Positions 41,299-51,676 are shown, numbered from the stretch's first letter. The stretch: 64,000 nucleotides of DNA from Sutterella megalosphaeroides (GCF_003609995.1 NZ_AP018786.1:439501-503500), one strand, 5' to 3'. The notes: a model not told the origin generated them from the letters alone. Translations and numbers: made by a program.

Positions 41299-42798
41299 AT
41301 GGCGGCCCATGATCCGGAGGATCTGAAGAACCACCTTCCGCAGGAAGACGACGCGCCCTCGCCGGTACGGGACTCGGACGAGGCGAGCCGTGCGCTCGCA
41401 CGCGTGCAGCAGATTCTCGAAGAGGATCAGGAACGCACGAAAGACCATCCGATTCCGAAGACGGAAGAGGACGACGAGGCGCTGCCCGTCTCCGTCGAAG
41501 CGGCCGCGGAACTGCGCGCCGTTCTGGAACCCCTGCACCCCGCCGACATCGCCTGGGTGCTCGAAGCCCTTCCCGTCGACGAACGACTCGCCGTCTGGAA
41601 TCAGGTGAAGAGCGAATCGGACGGCGACATTCTCGTTGAGGTCAACGACGGCGTTCGCGAAACCCTGATCGACGCCATGGATCGCGACGAACTCGTCGAC
41701 GCGGTCGAAACGCTCGACACGGACGAGATCGCGGACCTGGTCGACGACCTGCCGCCCGACGTCATGGCGGAGGTCCAGGAAGGCCTCTCGCACGAAGAAC
41801 GCGCGCAACTGCGTGCGGCGATTTCGTACCCCGAAGAAAGCGTCGGCGCCCGCATGGACTTCGAGATGGTTTCGATCCGCGAGGAAGTGACGGTCGACAT
41901 GGTGCTGAGGTACCTCCGCCGCTTCGAAGCGCTTCCCGACCACATGGACCAGATCTTCGTCGTCGACCGGCTCGGGCACCTGAAGGGGTCGGTGGCGATC
42001 GCGCAGCTCCTCACGTCGGACCCTGCGACCCAGGTGCGTCGGATCATGAAGACCGACCGCCTCACCCTCAATCCGCTCGACGACGCGAGCGATGCCGCGC
42101 AGGCCTTTGAACGCTACGACCTCGTGAGCGCCGCGGTCGTCGACGAGGCGGGACGCCTCGTCGGGCGACTGACCGTCAACGAAGTGGTCGACGTCATTCG
42201 TGAGGAAAGCGAAGAGGACGCGTTCGGCGCCGTCGGTCTCGACGACGAACAGGACTTGTTCGGTAGCGTCTGGGAAGCGGCCAAAAGCCGCTGGCTCTGG
42301 CTCGGTGTCAATCTCTGCACGGCGTTTTTCGCTTCGCGCGTGATTTCCGCTTTCGACGGCACGATCGAGCGCGTGGTGGCGCTCGCTGCCCTCATGCCGA
42401 TCGTGGCGGGCATGGCGGGGAATTCCGGCAACCAGACCCTGACGCTTCTCGTACGCTCTTTGGCCATGGGGCAGGTGACGGAAGCGAACAAGGCCGACCT
42501 CATCAAAAAGGAAATCGGTGTTTCGCTCGTGAACGGCCTCATCTGGGGGTTGATCGCCGGCGCGTGCGCCTGGGGGCTCTACTGGGATCAGCCCGAAGGG
42601 AAGACCCTGGGGCTCGTCATGTGCCTTGCGATGCTCCTCAACATCATCCAGGGAGCGGTCGTGGGGCTCGCGGTCCCGCTCATTTTGCGCCGCTTCGGTC
42701 GCGACCCGGCCATGGGCGGATCGGTCCTTCTCACCTTCACGACCGACTCGGGGGGGTTCCTCATTTTCTTGGGGCTCGCCACGTTCTTCTTTGCCTGA
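41299..42798 (+). CDS. mgtE: Magnesium transporter MgtE
   Basis: 499 residues. The N-terminal superhelical domain (about 60-190, PADIAWVLEALPVDERLAVWN) is followed by two CBS domains (about 200-315), which sense Mg2+ in the cytoplasm. Five membrane helices (about 335-499) carry the conserved pore segment PIVAGMAGNSGNQTLTLLVRS. The start at 41299 has AGAGG just upstream; an in-frame ATG at 41194 would add 35 unconserved residues. Probably a housekeeping Mg2+ channel. Confidence 0.95.
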   Translation: MAAHDPEDLKNHLPQEDDAPSPVRDSDEASRALARVQQILEEDQERTKDHPIPKTEEDDEALPVSVEAAAELRAVLEPLHPADIAWVLEALPVDERLAVWNQVKSESDGDILVEVNDGVRETLIDAMDRDELVDAVETLDTDEIADLVDDLPPDVMAEVQEGLSHEERAQLRAAISYPEESVGARMDFEMVSIREEVTVDMVLRYLRRFEALPDHMDQIFVVDRLGHLKGSVAIAQLLTSDPATQVRRIMKTDRLTLNPLDDASDAAQAFERYDLVSAAVVDEAGRLVGRLTVNEVVDVIREESEEDAFGAVGLDDEQDLFGSVWEAAKSRWLWLGVNLCTAFFASRVISAFDGTIERVVALAALMPIVAGMAGNSGNQTLTLLVRSLAMGQVTEANKADLIKKEIGVSLVNGLIWGLIAGACAWGLYWDQPEGKTLGLVMCLAMLLNIIQGAVVGLAVPLILRRFGRDPAMGGSVLLTFTTDSGGFLIFLGLATFFFA

Positions 42799-42866
42799 GG
42801 GTTGCGAGGAAGTCGCATCCCGCGCAGCACGCGACAAGGCGAAGCGAAACCGACAAACGAAACAAA

Positions 42867-42902
42867 CGAAAAGGGCGTCCCCGGCGGGGGACGCCCTTTT
42901 CG
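42867..42902. terminator. Bidirectional terminator after mgtE
   Basis: CGAAAAGGGCGTCCC (42867-42881) pairs with GGGACGCCCTTTTCG (42888-42902). It separates convergent mgtE and the KTSC gene. Confidence 0.8.
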
Positions 42903-42947
42903 TTCGGGCCCGTCATGTCCGTTCATGCCCGTTCGAATCGGTCTGCT

Positions 42948-43235
42948 TCAGAGGTCGCCGAAGAGGCGCTTCAGGTCGTCGAGACTCTTTTTCGCCTCGG
43001 GCTTTTCCGAGTCGCTTTCCCGGAGGGAGACTTCCCGCACGGGGTAGTTGTCTTCGATTTCGTCCTTCCAGTACCCGAAGGGGCTCGAAGAGCGCAGGAA
43101 CCGTTCGGCCGCCTCGGAGCCGATGCCTTCGACCCGCAGGATGCGGTGCGTGTCGAATTCGATGTCGAGCCAACGGCGCGACGGATCGTAACCGGCGGAG
43201 AGGATTCCTCCGCGATGAATCGGCTGCCTCTTCAT
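42948..43235 (-). CDS. KTSC-domain small protein
   Basis: 95 residues. ILSAGYDPSRRWLDIEFDTH, then RVEGIGSEAAERFLRSSSPFGYW and DNYPVREV match the KTSC fold (compare YDPxxxxLxVxF, SPxxYF). The domain's name motif itself is not present. The ~25-residue tail is charged. An excellent GAGGAGG ribosome site lies upstream. The function is unknown; the domain also occurs in some lysyl-tRNA synthetases. Confidence 0.75.
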   Translation of the reverse strand: MKRQPIHRGGILSAGYDPSRRWLDIEFDTHRILRVEGIGSEAAERFLRSSSPFGYWKDEIEDNYPVREVSLRESDSEKPEAKKSLDDLKRLFGDL

Positions 43236-43400
43236 ATTTTTTTCCTCCTCGAAGGGTGGCGTGCGCCCCGGGTCGACGTCGGACGCACCGTCGATTCGTC
43301 CATTCTACCGAGCCCGACGGCTCGCGCCGAGTGCGGGTGTTTCCCCTGCGTTCTCCGCGTTTTCCCCCTCGGACAACCCGAACAAAAGCTCCTTTTTCGC

Positions 43401-43431
43401 TTGCATCCGTTCCCGCCGAGCGTCGCATAAT
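43401..43431 (+). promoter_or_regulatory. Candidate promoter before small ORF/transglycosylase
   Basis: TTGCAT (43401-43406) and CATAAT (43426-43431) with a 19-base spacer. Usable but not strong. Confidence 0.35.
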
Positions 43432-43448
43432 AGGAGGCAACCTATCGG

Positions 43449-43562
43449 ATGAATACGGAAAATTTACGCGCAGAGCCCGAAGTGCGCTTCCGAATTTTGG
43501 TTAGAATGCGCCCTTTCTTATTCCGGAGCAAAGGACGGCCGCCCCTCGGCGAGGGGTCTTGA
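43449..43562 (+). CDS. Possible 37-residue leader peptide
   Basis: ATG at 43449 preceded by TAGGAGG (about 11 bases away), reading MNTENLRAEPEVRFRILVRM and then 17 basic/hydrophobic residues to TGA at 43560. It ends one base before the GTG of the transglycosylase, and the GAGGGG that would start that gene lies within it, so the two may be translationally coupled. No homology is recognised; coding status is uncertain. Confidence 0.3.
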   Translation: MNTENLRAEPEVRFRILVRMRPFLFRSKGRPPLGEGS

Positions 43563-43563
43563 G

Positions 43564-44592
43564 GTGCCGTCAAAGCGAACCATGAAACTTCACCGAACCC
43601 AAGCCGCCCCGTCCTCAACCCGCAACCCTCGGTCTTCCGCAATGAAGTCCGTTTGGGCGAAGCGCGTCGCCTTTACGGCGGCCGCCGGGACGATCGTCGG
43701 GCTCTTTACGTTCGGGGAAGGGTTCGAACGCGTTTCGATGGCCAAAAGCGAACCGGCTTTCGAAGCGCCCCGCGTCGCGGAAGTGAAGCCCGTGGAGGCC
43801 GAACCCGCGGTCGTGCCCGTCGAAACCGTGCCTTCGAACCTCGGGATTTCGGGTACGTCCGTTGCGACCTACATTTCCCGCTCCTACCGCGTCACGCGCG
43901 AAGATGCTCTCCAGATGACCGAGTGGGCGATCGAAATCGGACGCGCCCAGGACGTCGATCCGCTCCTCATTCTCGCCGTCGTCGGCACGGAGTCGAGCTA
44001 CAACGCCAAAGCAAAGAGCGGCGCGGGGGCCGAAGGCCTCATGCAGGTGATGACCCGCGTGCACCTCGACAAGTTCGAACCGTTCGGGGGTCGTGCCGCC
44101 GCGCTCGAACCCTACCCCAACATGGTGGTGGGAACGAGCATTCTCGCCTCGCTCATCAAAAAGACGGGGAGCGTCACGAAGGCCCTGAAGTGGTACTCGG
44201 GGGCGGCGCTCCACGACACCGATTTCGGCTACGGTGCCAAGGTGCTCAAAGAACGCAGCCGTCTGCTCGTCGCCGCCAAGGGCGATTCGGATCGCGCGGT
44301 GCAACTTTCGCGCACGAAAAAGAGCGGCCCCGCCTTTGAAAAGAAGGCGGTCGTGAAGCACCTTCCCTACGAACACTGGGAAGCCGTGGAAGTGGCCGCG
44401 AACAAGGCGGCCGCAAAGCGCGCCGACTCGGCGTCCGAAGCCGTGTTGCGCGTCGAGAGCGGCCGAGAGGCACAAATCGCGAACATCGCTCCGAAGACCG
44501 ACGTCTCGCCCGTCCGGTCGGCCGCGGGCGAAAAGCGCGCCTATCCCGCCGAAAAGAAAACCGCGCAAGGGAGCGAATCCCGCGGCTCCTGA
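43564..44592 (+). CDS. Lytic transglycosylase (SLT domain)
   Basis: 342 residues. Cleaves peptidoglycan to 1,6-anhydro-muropeptides, the substrates of the AmpD/Mpl recycling route. A membrane anchor or signal lies at about 34-52 (RVAFTAAAGTIVGLFTF). The SLT domain spans about 95-235: ILAVVGTESSYNAKAKSGAG contains the catalytic Glu, then AEGLMQVM, and ALKWYSGAALHDTDFGYGAKVL near the end. The Lys/Ala-rich C-terminal ~90 residues are not conserved. The GTG start has GAGGGG 7 bases upstream; ATG 43582 and 43642 are alternatives. Confidence 0.87.
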   Translation: MPSKRTMKLHRTQAAPSSTRNPRSSAMKSVWAKRVAFTAAAGTIVGLFTFGEGFERVSMAKSEPAFEAPRVAEVKPVEAEPAVVPVETVPSNLGISGTSVATYISRSYRVTREDALQMTEWAIEIGRAQDVDPLLILAVVGTESSYNAKAKSGAGAEGLMQVMTRVHLDKFEPFGGRAAALEPYPNMVVGTSILASLIKKTGSVTKALKWYSGAALHDTDFGYGAKVLKERSRLLVAAKGDSDRAVQLSRTKKSGPAFEKKAVVKHLPYEHWEAVEVAANKAAAKRADSASEAVLRVESGREAQIANIAPKTDVSPVRSAAGEKRAYPAEKKTAQGSESRGS

Positions 44593-44653
44593 GAGCGACC
44601 AAGAATTTCCTTCCCCGCATCGCCTCCCGAATGAGGTTCGACGGAGGTTCAAG

Positions 44654-44710
44654 AAAGGCTCGGTTGAGGTCCGTCGAAGGGTTGCCCTTCCGGGCCGTCC
44701 GAGCCTTTTT
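44654..44710. terminator. Terminator between transglycosylase and rsmE
   Basis: AAAGGCTCGG (44654-44663) pairs with CCGAGCCTTT (44699-44708), enclosing an inner GAAGGG/CCCTTC hairpin. T-rich ends face both ways between convergent genes. Confidence 0.65.
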
Positions 44711-44734
44711 CGCGTCTTGAGGTGCCTCTATCCC

Positions 44735-45475
44735 TCAGCGCTTCGGGAAGTCCCCCGCGAGGGTCGAGACCCACACGGCGCAGGCCAGGCCCGCCGTTTC
44801 GGTGCGAAAAACCCTCGGCCCGAGAAGCGTCGGGTGCCAGCCCGCTCCTTCGGCCCGCTCGATTTCGGCGGGCGAAAAGCCTCCTTCGGGGCCGACCGCA
44901 AAGGCGATGCTCGAGATCCCCGGCTCGATGGCGGGACGCGGAGCGTCCGCCTTCGCGCCCGGGGCAAGCAGAATGCGAAGCACCCCTTCCGTTCGAAGCG
45001 CCTCGTCGAGACTTGCCGCTCCGTCGACCGACGGAATCACGTTTCGGCCGCACTGCTCCACGGCGGCCCGGGCCGTTTCGCGCAGTTTTGCAAGGCGCTT
45101 TTCAAGTCGGTCGCCCGAAAGCCGCGTGACGCTTCGCTCGGCGGGCGTGACGACGATGCGGGAGACCCCCGCTTCGGTCGCTTTTTCAACGATCCAGTCC
45201 ATCTTTTCGGGGGACACCCAACTCTGAACGAGCGTCATGCGTACGGGTGACTCGACGGGAGGCTCCTCGACCCGGTCGACGTGCACGAGGGCGCTTTCGG
45301 CCGTGAACTCGATCGTTCCCGACCAAAGCTTTCCGCGACCGTTGAAAAGATCCACCCGTTCGCCCGACGCCAGACGCAGCGCGCGTCCCGCGTGGTGTGC
45401 GGCTTTGGGGGGAAGCGTGACGGTGCCCTCGAAAGTGTCGTCGGGGGCGTCGATGTAAAAGCGCGGATTCGCCAT
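44735..45475 (-). CDS. rsmE: 16S rRNA m3U1498 methyltransferase
   Basis: 246 residues; SPOUT methyltransferase of the 30S subunit. An N-terminal PUA-like domain (about 1-75, [20 protein letters not shown]) leads to the knotted domain with [32 protein letters not shown] and [16 protein letters not shown], the SAM-binding knot. Divergent from tkt. Confidence 0.95.
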   Translation of the reverse strand: MANPRFYIDAPDDTFEGTVTLPPKAAHHAGRALRLASGERVDLFNGRGKLWSGTIEFTAESALVHVDRVEEPPVESPVRMTLVQSWVSPEKMDWIVEKATEAGVSRIVVTPAERSVTRLSGDRLEKRLAKLRETARAAVEQCGRNVIPSVDGAASLDEALRTEGVLRILLAPGAKADAPRPAIEPGISSIAFAVGPEGGFSPAEIERAEGAGWHPTLLGPRVFRTETAGLACAVWVSTLAGDFPKR

Positions 45476-45580
45476 GGTGCTCGAAAAGGATGGGAACGTC
45501 GCCGCGGAGCGGAAAACGTTGCGTTCGAAGAGAAACTCGGGAAAACTCAGGGGCCTCGGAGTCGGGCTCCCGACCGTGAA

Positions 45581-45589
45581 TGATAAAAT
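45581..45589 (+). promoter_or_regulatory. Candidate extended -10 promoter for tkt
   Basis: TGATAAAAT fits TGnTATAAT with one mismatch, about 120 bases before tkt. The -35 region is weak. Confidence 0.45.
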
Positions 45590-45710
45590 AAGACGTTTGT
45601 CGGAGGCGCCCGCACGGGGCGACCGCGCAAGCGTCCGACCGGACGCTTGCGCGGCCCGACGGGAGAAGAAGCCTCCCCCTCCTCTGAGTCAACTCAATCA
45701 ACGGATACAT

Positions 45711-47720
45711 ATGTCTCACGTTTCCGCTCAGACGATGGCCAACGCCATTCGTGCTCTCGCCATGGATGCGGTCCAGAAGGCGAAGTCCGGTCATCCGGGC
45801 ATGCCGATGGGCATGGCCGACATCGCCGTGGCGCTCTGGTCCCGTCATCTCCGCTTCAATCCTCAGGATCCCCGCTGGGTCGGTCGCGACCGCTTCATTC
45901 TCTCGAACGGTCACGGTTCGATGTTGCAGTACGCGCTTCTGCATCTGACCGGGTACGATCTCACGATCGACGACCTGAAGGCCTTCCGTCAGCTGGGCAG
46001 CAAGACGCCGGGGCACCCCGAAGTCGACGTGACGCCGGGCGTGGAAACGACGACCGGTCCGCTCGGTCAGGGCATCGCCAACGGCGTCGGCATGGCGCTT
46101 GCGGAAAAGATGCTCGCGAAGGAATTCAATCGCGAAGGCTTCCCCGTCATCGACAACCACACGTACGTGTTCCTCGGCGACGGCTGCCTCATGGAAGGCA
46201 TCAGCCACGAAGTCTGCTCGCTCGCGGGCGTCTGGGGCCTCAACAAGCTCGTGGCCATTTACGACGACAACGGCATCTCGATCGACGGCGACGTGCGCGG
46301 CTGGTTCCGCGACGACACGCGCGGTCGCTTCGAAGCCTACGGCTGGAACGTGATCGGTCCCGTTGACGGTCACGACATCGACGCCATGGACCGCGCGATC
46401 GCCGAAGCGAAGCGCTCCGCCGACAAGCCCACCCTCATCATCGCCAAGACGACGATCGGCAAGGGCGCCCCCAACCGTCAGGGTACGGCCAAGGTGCACG
46501 GCGAAGCGTTGGGCAACGACGAAATCGCCGCCACGCGCGAAGCGATCGGCTGGCCCTATGCGCCCTTTGAAATCCCGGCGGAAGTCTACGCCGCATGGGA
46601 CCACAAGGAAGAAGGCGCCAAGATCGAAGGCGAATGGAACGCGATGTTCGCCGAATACGAAAAGGCCTATCCGGAACTCGCCGCCGAACTCAAGCGCCGC
46701 CTCGCGGGCGACCTTCCCGAAGGGTGGTCCGACGTCGTGATGGACGCGCTCTGCGCCGCGGAAGAAGCCCAGGAAACGATGGCGACCCGCAAGGCGAGCC
46801 AGAAGGCCTTGAACGCCCTCGCTCCCGCGCTGCCCGAACTCCTCGGGGGCTCGGCCGACCTCACGGGCTCGAACCTCACCAACTGGTCGGGCGTGAAGAG
46901 CCTCAACTCGGGCGAATTCGATGCGCGCCACATCAGCTACGGCGTGCGCGAATTCGGCATGTCGGCCGTCATGAACGGGATTGCGCTCTACGGCGGCTTC
47001 ATCCCCTACGCGGCCACGTTCCTCACGTTCTCCGACTACTCGCGCAACGCGCTTCGCATGTCCGCGCTCATGAAGCAGCGCGTCATCAACGTCTTCACGC
47101 ACGACTCGATCGGTCTCGGCGAAGACGGTCCGACGCACCAGTCCGTCGAACACGTTCCTTCGCTGCGCCTCATCCCCGAGATGGACGTCTGGCGTCCCGC
47201 CGACACCGTCGAAACGATCGTGGCCTGGGCCTCGGCGATCGAACGCCGCGACGGTCCGTCGTCCCTCATCTTCACGCGTCAGAACGTTCCCTTCCTCGAT
47301 CGCGACGAAGTCGACGCCGACGCCATGGCCAAGGGCGGGTACGTCGCGGCCGAAGCGCCTGCCGGTGCGGGCGAAGCCGACGTCATCCTTCTTGCGACGG
47401 GTTCCGAAGTGGGTCTCGCGATGAAGGCCCGCGCCGAACTCGCGGCTCTCAACGTCCAGGCACGCGTCGTCTCGATGCCCTGCACGAGCATCTTCGACCG
47501 CCAGGATGCCGAATGGCGCGCCTCGGTCCTGACCCCCGGCACCCCGATCCTCGCGATCGAAGCCTCGAAGACCGACCTCTGGTGGAAGTACATGTCCGGC
47601 AAGGGCGACGTGCTCGGTGTCGACCGCTTCGGCGAAAGCGCCCCCGCGGACGTGCTCTGGCAGCGTTTCGGCTTCACGGTCGAAAACGTCGTCGCCAAGG
47701 CGACCGCGCTTCTCAAGTAA
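45711..47720 (+). CDS. tkt: Transketolase
   Basis: Thiamine-diphosphate enzyme of the pentose phosphate pathway that moves two-carbon units between ketoses and aldoses. 669 residues. Family marks are [17 protein letters not shown], the ThDP motif [18 protein letters not shown]...DDNGISIDG, and in the pyrimidine domain the catalytic Glu of [14 protein letters not shown], followed by [14 protein letters not shown]. First of tkt-gap-pgk, a common betaproteobacterial sugar cluster. An upstream in-frame ATG at 45474 is antisense to rsmE and is rejected. Confidence 0.98.
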   Translation: MSHVSAQTMANAIRALAMDAVQKAKSGHPGMPMGMADIAVALWSRHLRFNPQDPRWVGRDRFILSNGHGSMLQYALLHLTGYDLTIDDLKAFRQLGSKTPGHPEVDVTPGVETTTGPLGQGIANGVGMALAEKMLAKEFNREGFPVIDNHTYVFLGDGCLMEGISHEVCSLAGVWGLNKLVAIYDDNGISIDGDVRGWFRDDTRGRFEAYGWNVIGPVDGHDIDAMDRAIAEAKRSADKPTLIIAKTTIGKGAPNRQGTAKVHGEALGNDEIAATREAIGWPYAPFEIPAEVYAAWDHKEEGAKIEGEWNAMFAEYEKAYPELAAELKRRLAGDLPEGWSDVVMDALCAAEEAQETMATRKASQKALNALAPALPELLGGSADLTGSNLTNWSGVKSLNSGEFDARHISYGVREFGMSAVMNGIALYGGFIPYAATFLTFSDYSRNALRMSALMKQRVINVFTHDSIGLGEDGPTHQSVEHVPSLRLIPEMDVWRPADTVETIVAWASAIERRDGPSSLIFTRQNVPFLDRDEVDADAMAKGGYVAAEAPAGAGEADVILLATGSEVGLAMKARAELAALNVQARVVSMPCTSIFDRQDAEWRASVLTPGTPILAIEASKTDLWWKYMSGKGDVLGVDRFGESAPADVLWQRFGFTVENVVAKATALLK

Positions 47721-47759
47721 TTTTCACGTCACACTCCAAAAAACAGGAACCGCAACAAA

Positions 47760-48773
47760 ATGACCATCCGTGTTGCCATCAACGGTTTCGGCCGCATCGG
47801 CCGCAACGTTCTTCGCGCCCACTACGAATCCGGCAAGGCCCACGACATCGAAATCGTGGCCGTCAACTCCCCCGGTGACGTGAACATCAACGCGCACCTC
47901 CTGCGCTACGACTCCTGCCACGGCCGCTTCAACGCCACGGTTGAAACGGACGGCGACGACATGATCGTCAACGGCGACCGCATGCGCGTCTTCGGCACGC
48001 GCGATCCGCGCGAACTCCCCTGGGCCGACCTCGGCGTCGACCTCGTCATGGAATGCACGGGCGCCTTCAACTCGAAGGAAAAGAGCCAGGTGCATCTCGA
48101 CCAGGGTGCGAAGAAGGTGCTCCTCTCGGCTCCGGGCAAGACCGCCGACGCGACGATCGTCTACGGCGTCAACCACAAGAGCCTGAAGGCCTCGGACCTC
48201 ATCGTCTCGAACGCCTCCTGCACGACGAACTGCCTCGCGCCCCTCGTCAAGCCCCTGCAGGAAGCGATCGGCCTTGAGCGCGGTCTCATGACGACCGTTC
48301 ACGCCTACACGAACGACCAGGTCCTCACGGACGTCTACCACAAGGACCTGCGCCGCGCCCGTGCCGCCACGCAGTCGATGATCCCGACGAAGACGGGTGC
48401 CGCCGCGGCCGTGGGCCTCGTGCTCCCCGAATTGAACGGTCTTCTCGACGGCTTCGCCGTTCGCGTTCCGACGATCAACGTGAGCTTCGTCGACCTCACC
48501 TTCATCGCGAAGCGCGACACGTCGCTCGAAGAAATCAACGCGATCATGAAGGCCGCTTCGGAATCCGAAGAACTTCGCGGCATCCTCGGCTACAACGATC
48601 TGCCGCTCGTTTCCTGCGACTTCAACCACGATTCGCACAGCTCCACGTACGATGCGACCCTCACGAAGGTCTCGGGCGGCCGTCTCGTCAAGGTGACGTC
48701 CTGGTACGACAACGAATGGGGCTTCTCGAACCGCATGCTCGATACGGCCGTCGCCATGATGGCCGCGAAGTAA
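47760..48773 (+). CDS. gap: Glyceraldehyde-3-phosphate dehydrogenase
   Basis: 337 residues. NAD(P)-binding GFGRIGRN starts the Rossmann domain; the active-site Cys is in [12 protein letters not shown] and the base is the His of [10 protein letters not shown]. In the adenine-ribose loop, the usual Asp of IND is replaced by Ser (VAVNSPGD), a change linked to NADP use in other GAPDHs. [16 protein letters not shown] is as in other betaproteobacteria. Between tkt and pgk, 39 bases after tkt. Confidence 0.97.
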   Translation: MTIRVAINGFGRIGRNVLRAHYESGKAHDIEIVAVNSPGDVNINAHLLRYDSCHGRFNATVETDGDDMIVNGDRMRVFGTRDPRELPWADLGVDLVMECTGAFNSKEKSQVHLDQGAKKVLLSAPGKTADATIVYGVNHKSLKASDLIVSNASCTTNCLAPLVKPLQEAIGLERGLMTTVHAYTNDQVLTDVYHKDLRRARAATQSMIPTKTGAAAAVGLVLPELNGLLDGFAVRVPTINVSFVDLTFIAKRDTSLEEINAIMKAASESEELRGILGYNDLPLVSCDFNHDSHSSTYDATLTKVSGGRLVKVTSWYDNEWGFSNRMLDTAVAMMAAK

Positions 48774-48794
48774 GTCGACCGACGAAATCCGCCA

Positions 48795-48826
48795 AACGCA
48801 GCCGGCCGCGGGCCGGCTGCGTTTTT
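48795..48826 (+). terminator. Terminator between gap and pgk
   Basis: CGCAGCCGGCC and GGCCGGCTGCG form a perfect stem with a 3-base loop, followed by TTTTT. It sits inside tkt-gap-pgk. Confidence 0.8.
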
Positions 48827-48880
48827 CCAATGAATCGGAGGGGGGCGTTTCCGCAGACCCCTCCGGGTACGGAGAAAAGA

Positions 48881-50080
48881 ATGCACGTTAAAACTCTCGA
48901 AGAGCTCGCGAAGGCCGGTCAGCTTGCCGGCAAGCGCGTGATGATCCGCAGCGACCTCAATGCGCCTCACGACGAGGCGGGCAACATCACGAACGAAGCC
49001 CGTCTCGTGGCGAGCGTTCCCGCGATCCGCACGGCGCTCGAGGCGGGTGCGGCCGTCATGGTGGTGAGCCACCGCGGTCGTCCGACGGAAGGCACCGTGA
49101 CCGAGGCCGACAGCCTCGTGCACGTCGCGCGCCGCATGGGCGAACTCCTCGGTCGTCCGATGCCGCTCGTCGAAAACTGGGTGGACGGGGGCTTCGACGT
49201 GAAGCCGGGCGAAGTCGTCATGCTTCAGAACTGCCGCTGCAACGTCGGCGAAAAGAAGTGCGACGAAGCGCTCTCGAAGAAGTACGCCGCGCTTTGCGAC
49301 GTCTTCGTTCACGACGCCTTCGGCACGGCCCACCGCGCTCAGGCGTCTACGGTCGGCGTCGCGCGCTTTGCGCCCGTCGTGTGCGCGGGTCCCCTGATGG
49401 CGGCCGAAATCGACGCGCTCACGCGCGCCGTTGAAAACGCCAAGCACCCGCTCGTCGCGATCGTCGGCGGCTCCAAGGTTTCGACGAAGCTCACCATCCT
49501 CTCGAACCTCGCCGAAAAGGTCGATCAGCTGATCGTCGGGGGCGGCATCCTCAACACGTTCCTCCTCGCGGCCGGGAAGCCCATCGGCAAGTCCCTCGCC
49601 GAACCCGAGCTCGTCGACGAATGCAAGCGCGTTCTCGCGATCCTCGAAAAGAAGGGCGCGAGCCTCCCGATGCCCGTCGACGTCGTTGCGGCGAAGGCCT
49701 TCGCGGAAGACGCCGAACACCGCGTTGCCGACGTCGACGACGTGCGCGAGGACGAAATGATTCTCGACGTCGGCCCCAAGACCGCGGCGATGCTGGGTGA
49801 ACTTCTCCGCTCGGCGGGCACGATCGTCTGGAACGGCCCCGTGGGCGTCTTCGAAATGGCTCCCTACGCCGAAGGCACGCGTCAGATGGCCGAAGCGATC
49901 GCGGAAGCGACCGACAAGGGCGCTTTCTCGATCGCGGGCGGCGGCGACACGGTCTCGGCCGTGGCGAAGTTCGGCATCGAAGACCGAATTTCCTACATCT
50001 CGACGGGCGGCGGCGCCTTCCTCGAATTCCTCGAAGGGAAGACGCTTCCGGCCGTGGCCGTTCTGGAAGAACGCGCCTAA
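48881..50080 (+). CDS. pgk: Phosphoglycerate kinase
   Basis: 399 residues. Makes ATP from 1,3-bisphosphoglycerate. The N-domain substrate site is [22 protein letters not shown] and [26 protein letters not shown] and the nucleotide loop [11 protein letters not shown]...FSIAGGGDT are the C-domain marks. The ATG at 48881 has GGAG upstream. After gap, as in many bacteria; a terminator lies between the two genes. Confidence 0.98.
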   Translation: MHVKTLEELAKAGQLAGKRVMIRSDLNAPHDEAGNITNEARLVASVPAIRTALEAGAAVMVVSHRGRPTEGTVTEADSLVHVARRMGELLGRPMPLVENWVDGGFDVKPGEVVMLQNCRCNVGEKKCDEALSKKYAALCDVFVHDAFGTAHRAQASTVGVARFAPVVCAGPLMAAEIDALTRAVENAKHPLVAIVGGSKVSTKLTILSNLAEKVDQLIVGGGILNTFLLAAGKPIGKSLAEPELVDECKRVLAILEKKGASLPMPVDVVAAKAFAEDAEHRVADVDDVREDEMILDVGPKTAAMLGELLRSAGTIVWNGPVGVFEMAPYAEGTRQMAEAIAEATDKGAFSIAGGGDTVSAVAKFGIEDRISYISTGGGAFLEFLEGKTLPAVAVLEERA

Positions 50081-50196
50081 GTAACGTTCGGTGACCGACG
50101 GGGGACGGCCGCAAGGCCGCCCCCCGTTCGTCATCAAGCCGGGGGAAACACAGCCTTTTCCGGCAAACCACCATCCACACCAAAGGAGCACAAACA

Positions 50197-51438
50197 ATGG
50201 ACAAGAAGCAGGCGCTTTTGGAGCGGTTTCTCCGCTATGCGGCCGTAACGAGTCAGAGCAGCACGAAGACGGGGACCGTCCCGAGCACGCCCGGTCAGCG
50301 GACGCTTGCCGAACTGCTCGCTCGCGAGCTCGAAGAACTCGGGCTCGTCGACATTGAAATTTCCGAATTCTCCGTTCTGACGGCGAAGCTCCCCGGGAAC
50401 CTTCCCGAAGGGAAGAAGGTTCCGACGGTCGGTTGGGTCGCGCACCTCGACACGGTGGACGCGGGCCTCTGTGCGGACATCCATCCGCACGTCGTCAAGA
50501 ATTACGCGGGCGGCGACATCTGCCTCAACGAAGAAAAGCAGATCTACCTGCGCACGGCCGAACACCCCGAAATCGAACGCTACGTCGGCGACGACATCGT
50601 CGTGACGGACGGTACCTCGGTGCTCGGCGCCGACAACAAGTCGGCGATCGCCAACATCATGACGGCTCTTTCCATCGTGCAAAGCGAAAACCGTCCGCAC
50701 GGCGACATCTACGTGTGCTTCGTGCCGGACGAAGAAATCGGCCTTCTCGGCGCGAAGAAGATCGACTTCTCGAAGTTTCCCGTCGATTTCGCCTACACGA
50801 TCGACTGCTGCGAACTCGGTGAAGTGGTGTACGAAACCTTCAACGCGGGCGGCGCCACGCTGAAGATCAAGGGCGTGACCGCTCACCCGATGTCGTCGAA
50901 GGGCGTTCTCGTCAATCCGACCCTGGTGGCTGTTGACTTCATCAACATGCTCGATCGCGGTGCGACGCCCGAATTCACGGAAAACACCGAAGGCTTCGTT
51001 TGGGTGAATGCCATGCAGTCGACCCCGTCGCAGGCGACCGTCTCGCTCAAGATCCGCGACCACAACCGCGAAAAGTACGAAGCGAAGAAGGCCCAGATTG
51101 CCGCGGCGGTCGAGTACCTCAAGGTGCGTCACCCGCGCGCCGTGCTCGAACTCACGATGTCGGATGTCTACGGCAACATCGCCGACGCCGTCCGGGACGC
51201 AAACCGCATCTGCATCGATCACCTCTACCGCGCGCTTGAGATCCAGAAGATCGAACCCAAGACGATCGCCATGCGCGGCGGCACCGACGGCTCCTTCATC
51301 TCCACGAAGGGGATCCTGACGCCCAACTACTTCACGGGCGGACTCAATTTCCACAGCAACTGCGAATTCCTGCCGCTTTCCGCCTGGGAAAAGAGCCTCG
51401 ACGTGACGCTCACGCTGATCGATCTGATCGCCGAGTAA
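50197..51438 (+). CDS. pepT: Peptidase T (tripeptidase)
   Basis: 413 residues, M20 metallopeptidase that removes N-terminal residues from tripeptides. Zinc ligands and catalytic residues are seen in VAHLDTVDAG, SVLGADNKSA and VPDEEIGLLGAKKID; IDCCELGEVVYE and MRGGTDGSFISTKG are PepT-type. AAAGGAG lies upstream. Shares the plus strand with pgk, but 116 bases and a GC-rich hairpin lie between. Confidence 0.95.
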   Translation: MDKKQALLERFLRYAAVTSQSSTKTGTVPSTPGQRTLAELLARELEELGLVDIEISEFSVLTAKLPGNLPEGKKVPTVGWVAHLDTVDAGLCADIHPHVVKNYAGGDICLNEEKQIYLRTAEHPEIERYVGDDIVVTDGTSVLGADNKSAIANIMTALSIVQSENRPHGDIYVCFVPDEEIGLLGAKKIDFSKFPVDFAYTIDCCELGEVVYETFNAGGATLKIKGVTAHPMSSKGVLVNPTLVAVDFINMLDRGATPEFTENTEGFVWVNAMQSTPSQATVSLKIRDHNREKYEAKKAQIAAAVEYLKVRHPRAVLELTMSDVYGNIADAVRDANRICIDHLYRALEIQKIEPKTIAMRGGTDGSFISTKGILTPNYFTGGLNFHSNCEFLPLSAWEKSLDVTLTLIDLIAE

Positions 51439-51464
51439 CGCGCTTGAGCAACGCGTACGAAAAG

Positions 51465-51492
51465 AAAGGACGCCCGCGAGGGCGCCCTTTTC
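51465..51492 (+). terminator. Terminator after pepT
   Basis: AAAGGACGCCC and GGGCGCCCTTT form a stem with one A-C mismatch and a GCGA loop, ending in TTTTC. Confidence 0.65.
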
Positions 51493-51676
51493 GGTCACTC
51501 AAGGCAGAACGGTAGACCAAGAGGAGGCGTTTCCTCAACCTTTGTGCGCTCCCTGGTGTGCTCTAGCACGTTGCTTATAGGGGCGCAGTTATAATCACTG
51601 CCACAGCCGCATTTATTCCTGGAACTCGATCGCCGATCTGCCCTCAGCGAGTGAAGCTGAGAATTCGACCCCGACC

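Larger units (their letters stand above)
43236..43563. other. Intergenic region before the transglycosylase gene
   Basis: 328 bases. It holds a possible promoter (TTGCAT 43401, CATAAT 43426, 19-base spacer) and a 37-codon frame (43449-43562). The first ~160 bases next to the KTSC gene hold nothing I can assign. Confidence 0.5.

Noticed and set aside
50097-50132. GC-rich hairpin after pgk
   Set aside because: The stem is strong, but no T tract follows on the plus strand, so I do not call it a terminator.
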